Of a DNA stretch of 64,000 nucleotides, positions 38,991 to 51,686 are shown piece by piece. This DNA comes from Rhizobium sp. RCAM05350 (GTDB taxonomy: Bacteria; Pseudomonadota; Alphaproteobacteria; Rhizobiales; Rhizobiaceae): NCBI GenBank assembly GCA_024426085.1, contig CP087974.1:1488001-1552000 (forward strand). The letters are read 5' to 3'. Every line of letters starts with the position of its first letter. The first letter of the stretch is position 1. The translations under genes and the position numbers were made by a program. The notes under the pieces are model-generated. The model was given only the letters and a program-made list of their open reading frames with translations. It was not told where the DNA came from and made no database searches.

Positions 38991-39999
38991 TCAGTCGCCG
39001 CTGACGAACGCCATGTCCTGCGTCGTCAGCGGCACGTGGCGAAGCTCGCGGTTGACGAGGAAATTTTCGGTTTCCTCGACCGTATCGGCAAGCTCCACCG
39101 CGGCATCGTAACGCTCGCGAAAAGCCTCGATGATCTCGTTGACGATGACTTCCGGCGCCGACGCACCCGCCGACAGGCCGACTGTAGAGATATCGGCAAA
39201 ATCATCCCAGTCGATTTCCGACGCGCTGGACAAGAATCGATTTTTTCGCACCGGCCTGCAGCGCGACCTCGACCAGGCGCTTGAATTCGACGAATTCGGA
39301 GCGCCGACGATGATGAAATGATCGCAGCCGGGAGCCGCCTGTTTGACGGCCTCCTGGCGGTTCGTCGTCGCGTAGCAGATCGAATCGGCGGCAGGTGCCG
39401 TCAGATTGGGGAAGCGTTCGTGCAGCCGCTTGATGACGCCGGCGGTGTCATCGACCGAGAGCGTTGTCTGGGTGACGAAACCGAGATTGTCGGCATCCGG
39501 CGGCATATAGGTTTCGGCATCCTCGACCGTCTCGACCAGCGACACGGCACCTTCGGGCAGCTGCCCCATCGTTCCGATCACTTCCGGATGCCCGGCATGG
39601 CCGATCAGCACGACATGGCGGCCAAGCTTCTGGTGGCGCATGGCCTGCTTGTGGACCTTGGAAACCAGCGGGCACGTGGCGTCGAGATAGAAAAGATTAC
39701 GCTCCGTGGCATCGGCCGGAACGGATTTCGGCACGCCATGGGCGGAAAACACCACCGGTTGCTTGCGATGCTCCGGTGGGAATCTCGTCGAGTTCCTCGA
39801 CAAAGATTGCGCCCTTGGCTTCAAGCCCCTCGACGACGTAGCGATTATGGACGATCTCGTGGCGGACATAGACCGGCGCGCCATATTCCTTCAGCGCCAG
39901 AACGACGATCTGGATCGCCTGATCGACACCGGCGCAGAAGCCGCGCGGGCCGCAGAGGCGCAGGGTGATCGGTGTCTTTGCTGAAAGAGAAGTCGCCAT
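38991..39999 (-). CDS. ispH: 4-hydroxy-3-methylbut-2-enyl diphosphate reductase (three frameshifts)
   Basis: Last enzyme of the MEP isoprenoid pathway, a 4Fe-4S protein. About 335 residues. Cluster cysteines are in [26 protein letters not shown] and [18 protein letters not shown] and [13 protein letters not shown] are further conserved parts. Breaks: an extra C next to GAATC at 39778-39784 (gene strand GATTCCCACC), and a compensating pair near 39282 and 39225 that scrambles about 20 residues where [12 protein letters not shown] sequence should be. Start ATG 39997-39999. An essential gene, so errors are likely technical. Confidence 0.93.
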
Positions 40000-40002
40000 T
40001 GA

Positions 40003-40368
40003 TCAGAATGCCAGTAAGGTGAACACAAGGCCGAGAATTGCCGGGCCGCCCTGTAAAAGCAGGATGCGCGGCTTGACCGACCATGCGCCATATATAGCGG
40101 CAACGATCACGCACACAAGGAAGAACAGCTTCAGCTGTACGGCAAATTCCGGCAGCGATGCGATCAGCGACCAGAGAAGTCCGGCGGCGAGAAAGCCGTT
40201 ATAGAGCCCCTGATTGGCCGCGAGAACCTTGGTCGCCTCGGCCTGCTCCGCCGTCATCCGGAAGACTTTCCGCCCCTGCGGACCGGTCCAGAGAAACATT
40301 TCGAGCACGAGAAAACCGACATGCATCAGCGCCGTCAGGGCGAGCAGGATATTTGCAAGAATGGCCAT
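40003..40368 (-). CDS. DUF1304 membrane protein
   Basis: 121-residue protein with four hydrophobic helices (ILANILLALTALMHVGFLVL, LYNGFLAAGLLWSLI, LKLFFLVCVIVAAIYGAW, GPAILGLVFTLLAF). Matches the DUF1304 family, of unknown function. Start ATG 40366-40368. It is between surf1 (33 bases upstream) and ispH (3 bases downstream), so it is probably co-transcribed. Frame intact. Confidence 0.85.
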   Translation of the reverse strand: MAILANILLALTALMHVGFLVLEMFLWTGPQGRKVFRMTAEQAEATKVLAANQGLYNGFLAAGLLWSLIASLPEFAVQLKLFFLVCVIVAAIYGAWSVKPRILLLQGGPAILGLVFTLLAF

Positions 40369-40401
40369 TCGATTCTCTCCGGCGACGATACCGCGCTGAC
40401 C

Positions 40402-41149
40402 TTATGTCTTCCGCCGGAAGATGAAAATGCCGCTGATGACGACCAGTGCCGCAGCCAGCCCATACCAGGTCATCGCATATTGCAGATGGCTGTTGGGCAG
40501 GTCGAACTGCGTGACGCCGCCGATCGGCATGCCACCCTCATGCGGTGTAGCGTCGGCATCGATGAAGAAAGGCACGACCTTAGCCGGATCGAGATCGACG
40601 CTCGATGCCATGACGTCGAGATCCTTCCAGTAGAAGATGTTCTTGGCGACATCATTGTCGGGCACGGCCCAAGACGGCTTCTCCGTCAGCTTGGCGCAGG
40701 GAAAGGCCGGTGACGGTCTGCTCGCCGGTCAGCTGGCCCTGCTTGCGCATTTCCGGCTCCTTGCGCTCGAAGGAGACGAAGCCGCGATTGACCAGAACGA
40801 TCTGGCCATCGGTTAGCTGCAGCGGCGTGTAGACGTAATAGCCTGTGCGGCCTTCATAGGTGGCGAAGAAATGCCGTTCCTTGCTGTTGATATAGGTGCC
40901 GGTGACGCGCACGGTGCGATAATCGACATCCTCGCCGGCCTTGGCCAAAGCCTCGATCACCGCCAGATCGGCCGGAGGCGCGGCACGGCGTTCTGCGATC
41001 GACGCCAGAAGCCCTTCTTTCCAGGCCAGCCGCTCCATCTGCCATGTGCCGAGTGCCAAGAGGATCGCCAGCGCGACCAGAACCAGCACGATGCCAACGA
41101 CGCGGCCGATCAGGCCGCCGCCCTTCTTGTCCGACACGGTATCAGCCAC
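40402..41149 (-). CDS. SURF1-family cytochrome oxidase assembly protein (frameshifted)
   Basis: Inner-membrane protein that helps insert heme a3 into subunit I. About 249 residues with N- and C-terminal transmembrane helices (LIGRVVGIVLVLVALAILLA and WYGLAAALVVISGIFIF). SURF1 marks: LGTWQMERLAWKEGLL and VNRGFVSFERK. Start taken as GTG 41147-41149, overlapping the DUF983 stop; an upstream start at 41173 is possible. One C is extra near 40697 (CTGCGCCAAG where CTGCGCAAG fits). Part of the oxidase cluster. Confidence 0.88.
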
Positions 41150-41525
41150 GATCGATCTCGCCCTGGCGTGCATTGTTGCGGAATTGCAAGGTGATCAGTA
41201 TGCCCTTGAGCATACGCATGAGAACCAGGCTGAAGACGGTGGCGAGTGGTATCCACAACAGGAAATGCACCCAGAGCGGAGGATTGATATTGACCTCCAT
41301 CCACAGCGCTGCACCGACGACGATGAAGCCGACGATCAGGATGACGAAGACCACCGGCCCGTCGCCGGCGTCGGCAAAGGCGTAATCGAGGCCGCAACTG
41401 GCGCAGGCCGGCTTCATCTTCAGGAATCCATCGAACAGCTTACCCTGGCCGCATCATGGGCAAAGCCCCCTGATTCCGGCCTTGACCGGATCGACCGGCG
41501 GGAAATGTGCGCTGTCTTCGTGCAT
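41142..41525 (-). CDS. DUF983 membrane protein with in-frame stop
   Basis: About 127 residues. N-terminus MHEDSAHFPPVDPVKAG, a zinc-ribbon-like pair of CPxCG/CASCG motifs, then two hydrophobic helices (VVFVILIVGFIVVGAALWM and WVHFLLWIPLATVFSLVLM). The codon after the first CP is TGA (41454-41456), where the family has Arg (CPRCG); CGA to TGA is a single C-to-T change. Downstream is readable from the internal ATG at 41415-41417. DUF983 genes often lie in oxidase clusters. Either a sequence error or a real nonsense mutation. Confidence 0.8.
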
Positions 41526-41636
41526 CGTCTTGTCCTTGTTTGCGCTCTACGTCCCATAACGCATTCGTCGTGCGAGCGATATATCGGCCGCCGCGACCTT
41601 TCAGCTCTTACGGTTGTGCCGGAAAAGTACCATTGC

Positions 41637-41669
41637 AAAGAAAAAGGCGGATGCCACAGCACCCGCCTT
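41637..41669 (-). terminator. Terminator after ctaE
   Basis: AAGGCGG (41644-41650) pairs with CCGCCTT (41663-41669), inner TGC/GCA adding pairs; on the minus strand it is followed by TTTTTCTTT. It separates ctaE from DUF983, so the downstream genes may depend on read-through or their own promoter. Confidence 0.7.
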
Positions 41670-41696
41670 CTTGCAATATTCCAAATCGTCGTCCGA

Positions 41697-42575
41697 TCAG
41701 CCGTGAGCGACCGGTGCGCCCCAGCCGCCCCAGATGTAGATCGAGAAGAACAGGAACAGCCAGACCACGTCGACGAAGTGCCAGTACCAAGCAGCGGCTT
41801 CGAAGCCGAAATGCTGCTTCGGCGTGAAGTCACCCTTGACCGCGCGCAGCAGGCAGATGGCGAGGAAGATCGTGCCGACCAGAACGTGGAACCCGTGGAA
41901 ACCGGTCGCCATGAAGAAGGTCGCGCCGTAGATCGAATCCTTGAAGGCGAACGGTGCGTGGGCGTATTCGTAACCCTGGACGTAGGAGAACAGGATGCCG
42001 AGCAGAACGGTCAGCGTCAGGCCGTTGATCAGGCCCTTGCGATCGCCATGCAGCAGCGCGTGATGTGCCCAGGTCACCGTCGTGCCGGAGAGCAGCAGGA
42101 TGACAGTGTTATAGAGCGGCAGGTGCCAGGGATCGAGAACCTCGATGCCCTTCGGCGGCCAGACACCACCGGTAAAGGCCGAGCGGGTTGCCTGGATGGC
42201 TTCGCCGGGAAATAGGCTGGCGTCAAAATAGGCCCAGAACCAGGCAACGAAGAACATCACTTCCGAAGCGATGAACATGATCATGCCGTAACGCAGGTGC
42301 AGCGACACGACGCGGGTGTGATGGCCCTCATGCGCTTCCTTGATCGTATCCGACCACCAGCCGAACATCGTATAGAGAACGACGGCGAGACCGATGAAGA
42401 AGAACCACGGATGCGCCCAGTCGAGACCGAACAGGTGCAGCGAGCCGCCCGACAGGTATCGCATATAGCCGACGCCGCCGAAGGCCATGACGAAGGCGCC
42501 GATCGAGGCGATCAGCGGCCAAGGGCTCGGGTCGATGATGTGGTAGTCGTGGTTTTTCTGGTGCGCATCGGCCAT
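41697..42575 (-). CDS. ctaE: Cytochrome c oxidase subunit III
   Basis: 292-residue integral membrane subunit of the aa3 oxidase with seven helices. Marks: [48 protein letters not shown] and the C-terminal [15 protein letters not shown]. Frame intact. Order in the cluster (ctaC, ctaD, ctaB, coxF, ctaG, ctaE) is the usual alphaproteobacterial one. Confidence 0.97.
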   Translation of the reverse strand: MADAHQKNHDYHIIDPSPWPLIASIGAFVMAFGGVGYMRYLSGGSLHLFGLDWAHPWFFFIGLAVVLYTMFGWWSDTIKEAHEGHHTRVVSLHLRYGMIMFIASEVMFFVAWFWAYFDASLFPGEAIQATRSAFTGGVWPPKGIEVLDPWHLPLYNTVILLLSGTTVTWAHHALLHGDRKGLINGLTLTVLLGILFSYVQGYEYAHAPFAFKDSIYGATFFMATGFHGFHVLVGTIFLAICLLRAVKGDFTPKQHFGFEAAAWYWHFVDVVWLFLFFSIYIWGGWGAPVAHG

Positions 42576-42640
42576 GTGGACTATCCCCGATAAGTCTTTC
42601 TCGTGTCGTCATTTCCGGCTTAGCCGAAAACGGTGATCTG

Positions 42641-43249
42641 TCAAAGTTTGTTGTCAGTCTCGGCAGGCTTTACCGTCAGCGCCGCGATCGGCTTGGACGG
42701 CTGGCGGGCGTAGAACGTGTAGGAAAGCGTCAGCGTGTTGATCCCCTTGGTCTCAACCGCCGTGACGATTTCTGGATCGACGAAGAACACCACCGGCATC
42801 TTCATGTTTTCGCCCGGCTGCAGTGTCGTCTCGGTAAAGCAGAAGCATTCAACCTTGTTGAAATAGGCGCCGGCGGCCATTGGCGTCACGTTGAACACCG
42901 CCTGCCCGGTCGTTGGCTTTTTCGCCACGTTGGTTGCTTCAAACTCGACCTGCACCGTTTCGCCGATCTTCAGCGTGATCTCGCGCTGCACCGGCTTGAA
43001 GTCCCAGGGCAGGTCGGATGCGGTGTTCGCATCGAACGTCACCTTGATCTTCTTGTCGAGAATGACGTCGGAGGCCTGCTCGACGCGCTTGGTCGTGCTG
43101 TTATAGCCGGTCACCCGGCAGAACATGTCGTAGAGCGGCACGGCGGCATAGGCCATGCCGGTCATGCCGACAACGAAGGCGAGGCAGGACGCAACGATGA
43201 CGCCGTTTGCCCGTTCCTTCTTCTGCTCTGGCGTTTTGATCGGTGCCAT
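42641..43249 (-). CDS. ctaG: Cytochrome c oxidase assembly protein CtaG/Cox11
   Basis: 202-residue copper chaperone for the CuB site of subunit I. One N-terminal transmembrane helix ([20 protein letters not shown]), then the periplasmic beta domain. The copper-binding CFCF lies in [18 protein letters not shown]. Frame intact; start ATG 43247-43249. Confidence 0.96.
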   Translation of the reverse strand: MAPIKTPEQKKERANGVIVASCLAFVVGMTGMAYAAVPLYDMFCRVTGYNSTTKRVEQASDVILDKKIKVTFDANTASDLPWDFKPVQREITLKIGETVQVEFEATNVAKKPTTGQAVFNVTPMAAGAYFNKVECFCFTETTLQPGENMKMPVVFFVDPEIVTAVETKGINTLTLSYTFYARQPSKPIAALTVKPAETDNKL

Positions 43250-43258
43250 GATCGTTTC

Positions 43259-43399
43259 CTACTGAACCATGCCGTTGCTGAACTTGATCAGCGTCACGAC
43301 ATAGAAAATGGCGACGAGGCCGAAGAGTACGACGCCAAGCGCGATGTTGCGGCCGCGGCGCGACTTCTTCTGGGCGTCCGTGAGTGTCACGAGTTCCAT
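43259..43399 (-). CDS. coxF: CoxF-type small membrane protein
   Basis: 46-residue protein with a basic N-terminus (DAQKKSRRGRNIAL) and one transmembrane helix (GVVLFGLVAIFYVVTLIKF). This is the small protein usually found between ctaB and ctaG in rhizobia. Its ATG shares an A with the ctaB TGA. Function in oxidase assembly is assumed from position. Confidence 0.85.
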   Translation of the reverse strand: MELVTLTDAQKKSRRGRNIALGVVLFGLVAIFYVVTLIKFSNGMVQ

Positions 43400-44354
43400 C
43401 AGGCAACCTTTCCGGCAGTAAGCCACAGCGTGGCAATCAGATGATCGACCATCAGCGCGGAGAAGATCGCGAAGAGATAGAGGATCGAAAATGCAAAGAG
43501 CTTCTTGGCCGGCACCATCTTCTCGTCCCCCTCCGGCATGCGGTGCACGCCGATCGAATACCAGATGAAACCGAGGCCAAGCGCGGCAGCAAAAGCGCCA
43601 TAACCGATGCTCGAAAAGCCGAGAATGGTCGGCACGACGCCGATGATCGCGGTCAGGACAGCATAGATGACGATCTGCGTCTTGGTGGTCGCCTCGCCTG
43701 AGACATTCGGCAGCATCGGCACACCGACGGCGGCGTAATCGCGCATCTTGAACAGAGCCAGCGCCCAGAAATGGGCCGGCGTCCACAGGAAGGTGATGAG
43801 GAAGAGCACGATGCTCTCGATGGCGATGCCGTTGGTGACGCAAGCCCAGCCGATCATCGGCGGGAAGGCGCCGGCGGCGCCGCCGATGACGATGTTCTGC
43901 GGCGTCGAGCGCTTCAGCCACATCGTGTAGATCACCACGTAGAAGAAAATCGTGAAGGCGAGCAGACCGGCCGACAGCCAGTTGACGATGATGCCGAGGA
44001 TGCAGACGGAAAAAGCAGACAGCGTCAGGCCGAATGACAGCGCTTCCTGCGCAGTGATCTTGCCAGCCGGGATCGGCCGCTTTGCCGTGTGGGTCATGAT
44101 CGCGTCGATATCCGCGTCGTACCACATGTTGAGGGCACCGGAAGCTCCAGCACCCACGGCGATACAGAGTATCGCAATGAACCCGATGAAAGGATTGATG
44201 TGCCCCGGCGCCAGGACCATGCCGGCCAGGCCTGTGAACACCACCAGCGACATAACGCGCGGCTTCAGCAGCTCGAAATAATGCGCGCAGAGGCTTCAGA
44301 GAGGCGAACGCCGCCTTCCGTGCCGCTTGCTTCGTGATTGTCGATAACCCGCAT
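43399..44354 (-). CDS. ctaB: Protoheme IX farnesyltransferase (frameshifted near N-terminus)
   Basis: Makes heme O from heme B and farnesyl diphosphate. About 318 residues, nine or so helices. Prenyl-diphosphate binding motif [15 protein letters not shown] (DxxxD) is present, and [15 protein letters not shown] follows. Start ATG 44352-44354 ([15 protein letters not shown]); its frame joins the main frame if a G is restored near 44281 (GCGCGCATTATTTC where GCGCGCGATTATTTC fits). Without the fix the protein would start at 44253, losing the first 34 residues. Confidence 0.93.
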
Positions 44355-44460
44355 GTCCAGTCCTTGGATTTGTCCGGCGCATCCATGGCGCCGTGTTGCC
44401 GGGCATTCCCGGCGTTGAACGAAGCTGCCGTTTCCGGCGGCTTCGGATCGAATGCGGCGC

Positions 44461-47079
<2,619 letters not shown>

Positions 47080-47517
47080 TATAGTGTCTCCCTGGGCGCT
47101 TGATCAGGATCAAACCGTAACGCAGAATCCTTAGCCATACTGAAGCGCTTCAAACCACAGTTTGATGAACGCCGCAACATCTGTCCATTCAAGCCCATGC
47201 GGCATTTTGCGCAAACGACGCTTTTCACACAAACTGTTAAAGCCATGCGTACCCTCCGGATACCGGCAGCGGCGAAAGGCAGCACGGATGGCATCGGGTA
47301 TTTCACCCCAATCTCCTGCCCCTATACCATATATAAAGAGCAATCGGCACTGCATTGGCGGCGTCCTACAGCGCCGTTTGGGGCAAAGTTGCTGTTTTAG
47401 CCCCGCCCGGGAGCCCCATTTCCGCCACACCGGGCTGGAATGTACCGCGCCGGGGCTTTTCATTTGCGGCTACGCGCTTCAAGAATAGCCAGACTGATTC
47501 TTAAGTTTGAGGTTTAC
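47080..47517. other. Divergent intergenic region, ctaC to IalB-like gene
   Basis: About 440 bases with the promoters of the oxidase cluster and of the IalB-like gene. It contains the FNR/FixK-type box at 47100-47113. A 110-residue minus-strand frame (47131-47463) has no family likeness and I do not call it. Confidence 0.6.
47100..47113. promoter_or_regulatory. Perfect FNR/FixK-type box upstream of ctaC
   Basis: TTGATCAGGATCAA matches the FNR/FixK consensus TTGAT-N4-ATCAA in all ten defined positions. It is centred about 27 bases upstream of the ctaC start codon, inside or just before the leader, a place that suits repression more than activation. Confidence 0.65.
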
Positions 47518-48057
47518 ATGGGCCTGCCCCTCCTTTCCCGGCTGCCGATTGCGGTGTTCGGACTAGCTGCCGCCCTTCTTTCCCATACGGCGGCGGCCCA
47601 GCAACCCGGAGCGCAACAGCCAGGCACACCCGGCACGGTCAAGTCGAACCATGGTGCATGGTCGATCGTCTGCGACCAGCCGGCAGGGGCAACGGCCGAG
47701 CAATGCGCGCTGATGCAAAACGTGATTGCGGAAGACCGGCCAGAAGTCGGCCTCTCGGTCGTCGTCCTGAAAACAGCTGACCGCAAGGCGAAAATCCTGC
47801 GCGTGCTGGCCCCGCTCGGCGTGCTTCTGCCGAACGGCCTTGGCCTGAATGTCGACGGCAAGGATATCGGCCGCGCCTATTTCGTCCGCTGCTTCTCCGA
47901 CGGCTGCTATGCCGAAGTGGTCCTGGAAGAAGAGCTGCTGAAGACCTTCCGGTCCGGCGCGCAAGCGACGTTCATCGTCTTCCAGTCACCTGAAGAAGGC
48001 ATCGGCATTCCAGTCGACCTGAAGGGCTTTGGCGAAGGTTACGACGCACTGCCGTAA
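47518..48057 (+). CDS. IalB-family (invasion-associated locus B) periplasmic protein
   Basis: 179-residue exported protein; signal peptide ends near HTAAAQQ. The IalB core is WSIVCDQPAG, EQCALMQNVI, and the cysteine pair in YFVRCFSDGCYAEVV, followed by AQATFIVFQSPEEGIGIPV. The family was named in Bartonella but is common in non-pathogenic rhizobia; function unknown. Start ATG 47518; terminator follows. Confidence 0.9.
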   Translation: MGLPLLSRLPIAVFGLAAALLSHTAAAQQPGAQQPGTPGTVKSNHGAWSIVCDQPAGATAEQCALMQNVIAEDRPEVGLSVVVLKTADRKAKILRVLAPLGVLLPNGLGLNVDGKDIGRAYFVRCFSDGCYAEVVLEEELLKTFRSGAQATFIVFQSPEEGIGIPVDLKGFGEGYDALP

Positions 48058-48083
48058 GACAGAATAGACATCGCCACCATTTG

Positions 48084-48109
48084 AAAAGCGCGCCAAAGGG
48101 CGCGCTTTT
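48084..48109 (+). terminator. Terminator after the IalB-like gene
   Basis: AAAAGCGCGCC (48084-48094) and GGCGCGCTTTT (48099-48109) are perfect complements with a 4-base loop. It separates the IalB-like gene from the convergent aldo/keto reductase gene and could act in both directions. Confidence 0.8.
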
Positions 48110-48133
48110 GCATTTTCAGACATCCTGCGGATA

Positions 48134-49175
48134 TCAACGGACGGCAAAGGCAGGACGGTCGATCAGGTCGGCCTTGCCGCCGGAAAGCCTGCCGTCGCTG
48201 CCGGCGACGATATCGTAGGGGAAGCCGAGCGATATGGCGCTTGCCGTATCAAGCCGGGCAATCTGTTCGTCCGTCAGCTTGACGTCCAGGCTGGCGATAT
48301 TGTCTGCGAACTGTTCCAGCGTGCGCGGACCGAGGATCGGCAGCGTTCCCTTCTGCAGAACCCAGGCAAGGGCGACCTGCCCGGCGGAAATGCCGGTTTC
48401 CTCGGCAATTGCCAGCACCGTATCGACTGTCGCGGTCTTGCGGGCATCGCTTTCCCCGTGAATGACGACGCCGAGCCCCTGCTGCCTGCCCGTCTCACCC
48501 TTGCGATATTTGCCGGTCAGCAATCCGCCACCAAGCGGCGACCAGCTGACCGTGCCGAGACCAAAGGCAGACGCCATCGGCAGCAACTCGCGCTCGACGG
48601 TACGCCTCGACAAGGCTGTATTCGATCTGCAGCGCCGAGATCGGCGCCCAGCCGCGCAGATCGGCAATCGTTGCCGCCGTTGCCACGCGCCAGGCCGGAA
48701 AGTCTGACAGGCCCGAATAGAGGATCTTGCCAGAACGGACGAGATCGTCGAGGCCACGGGCGATTTCGTCGATCGGCGTTACGCCATCCGGCATATGGAC
48801 CCAGAGAAGATCGATGCGATCCGTGTTCAGGCGCTTGAGGCTGGCTTCGACAGACTGGACCATGGCCTTGCGGCTGTTGCCGGTGCGCTGCAGCCCGCTG
48901 CCGATACTGTCGCCGAGCGAGAACTTCGTGGCAACGACGATGTCGTCGCGGTCGCTGGCGATGAACTCGCCGACCATCGTTTCCGACTGGCCGAACTGAT
49001 ACTGGTCGGCGGTATCAATGAAGTTGCCGCCGACATTCCGGTAGGCATCGAAAACACCCTTGGCCTGGTCGCGCTCGGAACCGTAGCCCCAGCCCGTGCC
49101 AAAATTGCCTGTGCCAAGCGCGAAGCTTGAAACGCGAAGACCGGTACGGCCGAATATTCTGTAACGCATGCTCAT
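48134..49175 (-). CDS. Aldo/keto reductase (frameshifted)
   Basis: NADPH-dependent reductase of about 346 residues. The AKR tetrad is visible: Asp and Tyr in FIDTADQYQFGQSE, Lys in IVVATKFSLG, His in LLWVHMPDG. The cofactor end is PILGPRTLEQFADNI. One extra base at 48605 (plus strand GCCTCGA where GCTCGA fits), the same context as the smc break, splits the frame. Start ATG 49173-49175 or 49167-49169. Divergent from a TetR regulator across two palindromes, so probably controlled by it. Confidence 0.9.
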
Positions 49176-49206
49176 GGCCTGATCCTTTATGGCTCAATAA
49201 ATTTAT

Positions 49207-49246
49207 ATGACGATCGTCATTTGCATTTAAATTACGATCGTCATAT
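49207..49246. promoter_or_regulatory. Two palindromic sites between TetR and AKR genes
   Basis: ATGACGATCGTCAT (49207-49220) is a perfect 14-bp palindrome. A second copy, TTACGATCGTCATA (49232-49245), shares ACGATCGT. They are about 25 bases apart centre to centre and sit just before the TetR gene. Probable operators of the TetR protein. Confidence 0.65.
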
Positions 49247-49280
49247 AATTTGTCAAGCTTTTTCGAAAGGACCCCGCATC

Positions 49281-49853
49281 ATGAGACCGACACGCGAACA
49301 GGCGAAGGAAAACAGGCAGCGCATTCTCGACACGGCAGCCCGGCTGTTTCATGAAAACGGCATCCATGCCGTCGGTGTCGATGCCGTCATGAAAGGGGCC
49401 GGGCTGACCCATGGCGGCTTCTACGGCCACTTCAAATCGAAGAACGACCTGACCGCCGAGGCGGCGAGCCATGCCATGGACGCGGCGCTGCAAGCGTTCG
49501 CCGATGTCAAAACCATCGGAGATTTGGCCGCCAGCTACCTTTCGGCAGAGCATCGCGACATCGCCGGAAACGGTTGCACCATCGCCGCACTTGGCCCGGA
49601 ACTCGCCCGCCTGCCGGAGGGGCAGCGGGGCACGGTCAGCGACTACGTCCGTGCCCAGATTGCCCAGATCGAAGCCTTGCAGGCTGCGGCAGATGGAAAA
49701 AGCGACCGCCGCAAGGCGATTGCCGACCTTTCCAGCCTTGTCGGGGCGCTCGTCATGGCCCGTACCGTCGACGATCCGCAGCTCTCCGACGAGATCCTGA
49801 CGGAGACCAAACGTTACTTTGCAGCGGATGCGGAGAAGCCAACAGACAGTTGA
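49281..49853 (+). CDS. TetR-family transcriptional regulator
   Basis: 190-residue repressor. Start ATG 49281 (MRPTREQAKENRQRILDTAA) with AAAGG upstream; the frame open to 49221 lies over the operators. Helix-turn-helix: VDAVMKGAGLTHGGFYGHFK. The C-terminal ligand domain has AGNGCTIAALGPELARLP, a group usually near oxidoreductases. Frame intact. Divergent AKR gene is the likely target. Confidence 0.92.
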   Translation: MRPTREQAKENRQRILDTAARLFHENGIHAVGVDAVMKGAGLTHGGFYGHFKSKNDLTAEAASHAMDAALQAFADVKTIGDLAASYLSAEHRDIAGNGCTIAALGPELARLPEGQRGTVSDYVRAQIAQIEALQAAADGKSDRRKAIADLSSLVGALVMARTVDDPQLSDEILTETKRYFAADAEKPTDS

Positions 49854-49925
49854 TCCCTCCCCGCTTGCCGCCTCCCCTGCGAGCCTCTACATAAGCCTCC
49901 TATCTCAACCGCAGGAGCCTCGCCC

Positions 49926-51342
49926 ATGAACACCGATCTCATCAAACTGTTCGACAGCGACGAGGCTGCCATCCGTGAGGTTCTGGCGCAGACGTTGTCG
50001 GGCGCCGATGACGGTGAACTGTTCATCGAACACAGCCAGTCGGAATCATTGTCGTTCGACAACGGCCGCCTGAAGGGCGGAAGCTTCAATACCGACCAGG
50101 GTTTTGGCCTGCGTGCCGTTGCCGGCGAAGCGGTCGGTTACGCCCATGCAGGCGATCTTTCGCTTGCCGCCCTGAAGCGGGCGGCCGATGCGGTCGGCGC
50201 CGTCACGCGCGGCTATTCCGGCACCTATGCCGCCGCCCCGCAACGCACCAACAAGAAACTCTATGGCGACGAGAACCCGATCGGCGAACCCAGCTTCGAG
50301 GCCAAGGTTTCGCTCTTGCAGGAAATCGACGCCTATCTGCGCGCCAAGGACCCGAAGATCCGGCAGGTGACGGCCTCGATTGCCGCCAGCTGGCAGGTGG
50401 TCGATATCCTGCGTGCCGATGGCGAACGCATGCACGACATCCGCCCCATGACCCGCCTCAACATTTCCGTCGTCGTTGGCGAAGGCGACCGGCAGGAAGC
50501 CGGCTCCTACGGCGTCGGCGGCCGCCGCGGCTTTGGCGATTTCTGTCGCTGCCGATAACTGGCAACACGGCGCCGACGAAGCCCTGCGCCAGGCACTGGT
50601 CAACCTTGACGCCATCGATGCCCCCGCAGGCACGATGGATGTGGTTCTCTCGTCCGGCTGGCCGGGCGTGATGTTGCATGAAGCCGTCGGTCATGGTCTC
50701 GAAGGCGATTTCAATCGCAAGAAGACCTCCGCCTTTGCCGGCCTGATGGGCCAGACGGTTGCTGCCAAGGGCGTCACCGTCGTCGATGACGGCACGATCG
50801 AAAGTCGCCGCGGCTCGCTCACCATCGATGACGAGGGTACGCCGTCCGGCTACAACGTCCTGATCGATGACGGCAAGCTGGTCGGCTACATGCAGGACCG
50901 GCAGAATGCCCGGCTGATGGGCATGAAGGCGACCGGCAACGGGCGGCGCGAATCCTATGCGCATGTGCCGATGCCGCGCATGACCAACACCTATATGCTC
51001 GGCGGCGACAAAAGCCCGGAAGAGATCATCGCTTCGGTGAAGAAGGGCATCTATGCCGTCTCCTTCGGTGGCGGCCAGGTCGATATCACCTCGGGCAAGT
51101 TCGTCTTCGGCTGCACCGAAGCCTACCTGATCGACAACGGCAAGATCGGCGCGCCGGTGAAGGGCGCGATGCTGATCGGCAACGGTCCCGACGCCATGCA
51201 GCGGATCACCATGATCGGCAACGACATGAAGCTCGATACCGGCATGGGCAATTGCGGCAAGGGCGGCCAATGGGTGCCCGTCGGCGTCGGCCAGCCGCAT
51301 CTGCGCATGAACGATATGACCGTCGGCGGCACGCAGGCCTGA
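49926..51342 (+). CDS. tldD: TldD metalloprotease (frameshifted)
   Basis: Zinc protease that with TldE/PmbA processes peptides such as microcins or antitoxins. About 471 residues. The motif [11 protein letters not shown] (HExxxH plus downstream Cys region) is intact, and [34 protein letters not shown] are typical. One T is inserted at 50544 (GATTTCTGTCG where GATTTCGTCG fits). Start ATG 49926 has AGGAG upstream. The TldE partner is not in the window. Confidence 0.94.
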
Positions 51343-51686
51343 TATCGATGATGCCAAGGCAGTAACGACCGAAGCTGCGGTAGCGGTGCAAAACCAGCGT
51401 CGCCGCTGCACTGTTCGGTGTGCTGTCCCCGCTCATAGGCAACTTCCTCGCCGGCGTCGAAGCTGTGAGCGGCCGTCGCCCGCGTGACGAGGTGGGGGGA
51501 TCCTCCCCGACCGGCAATCAAATACCAATGACAAAAGGCGGTCCGGCGACGGGCCGCCTTTTCCCGTCTTAGTTGAGGTCGGACACGCGCGGATTCAGCC
51601 GGTGTTAACGCCACCACCGCTACAGTCCGGCCACATCTACAGGCTGCCGGTCTTGCCCGGCCTATTTGGGGACGCTTTTGACAAAC
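51343..51686. other. Intergenic region, tldD to deacetylase gene
   Basis: About 340 bases. Apart from the terminator at 51533-51562 I see no gene or defined structure. Confidence 0.5.
51533..51562 (+). terminator. Intrinsic terminator after tldD
   Basis: AAAAGGCGGTCC (51533-51544) pairs with GGGCCGCCTTTT (51551-51562), one G-T wobble. It lies about 190 bases past the tldD stop. Confidence 0.6.

Noticed and set aside
16779..39784. Programmed ribosomal frameshifting as an explanation of the broken frames
   Set aside because: Too many genes, both directions of shift, and no slippery heptamers with downstream structures; known homologues need no shift.
41454..41456. Selenocysteine recoding of the TGA in the DUF983 gene
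   Set aside because: The family has Arg at this place, and no hairpin typical of a SECIS follows; a base change is simpler.
47131..47463. 110-residue minus-strand frame upstream of ctaC
   Set aside because: It would sit upstream of the oxidase promoter with no domain, no support for a start and an odd composition.
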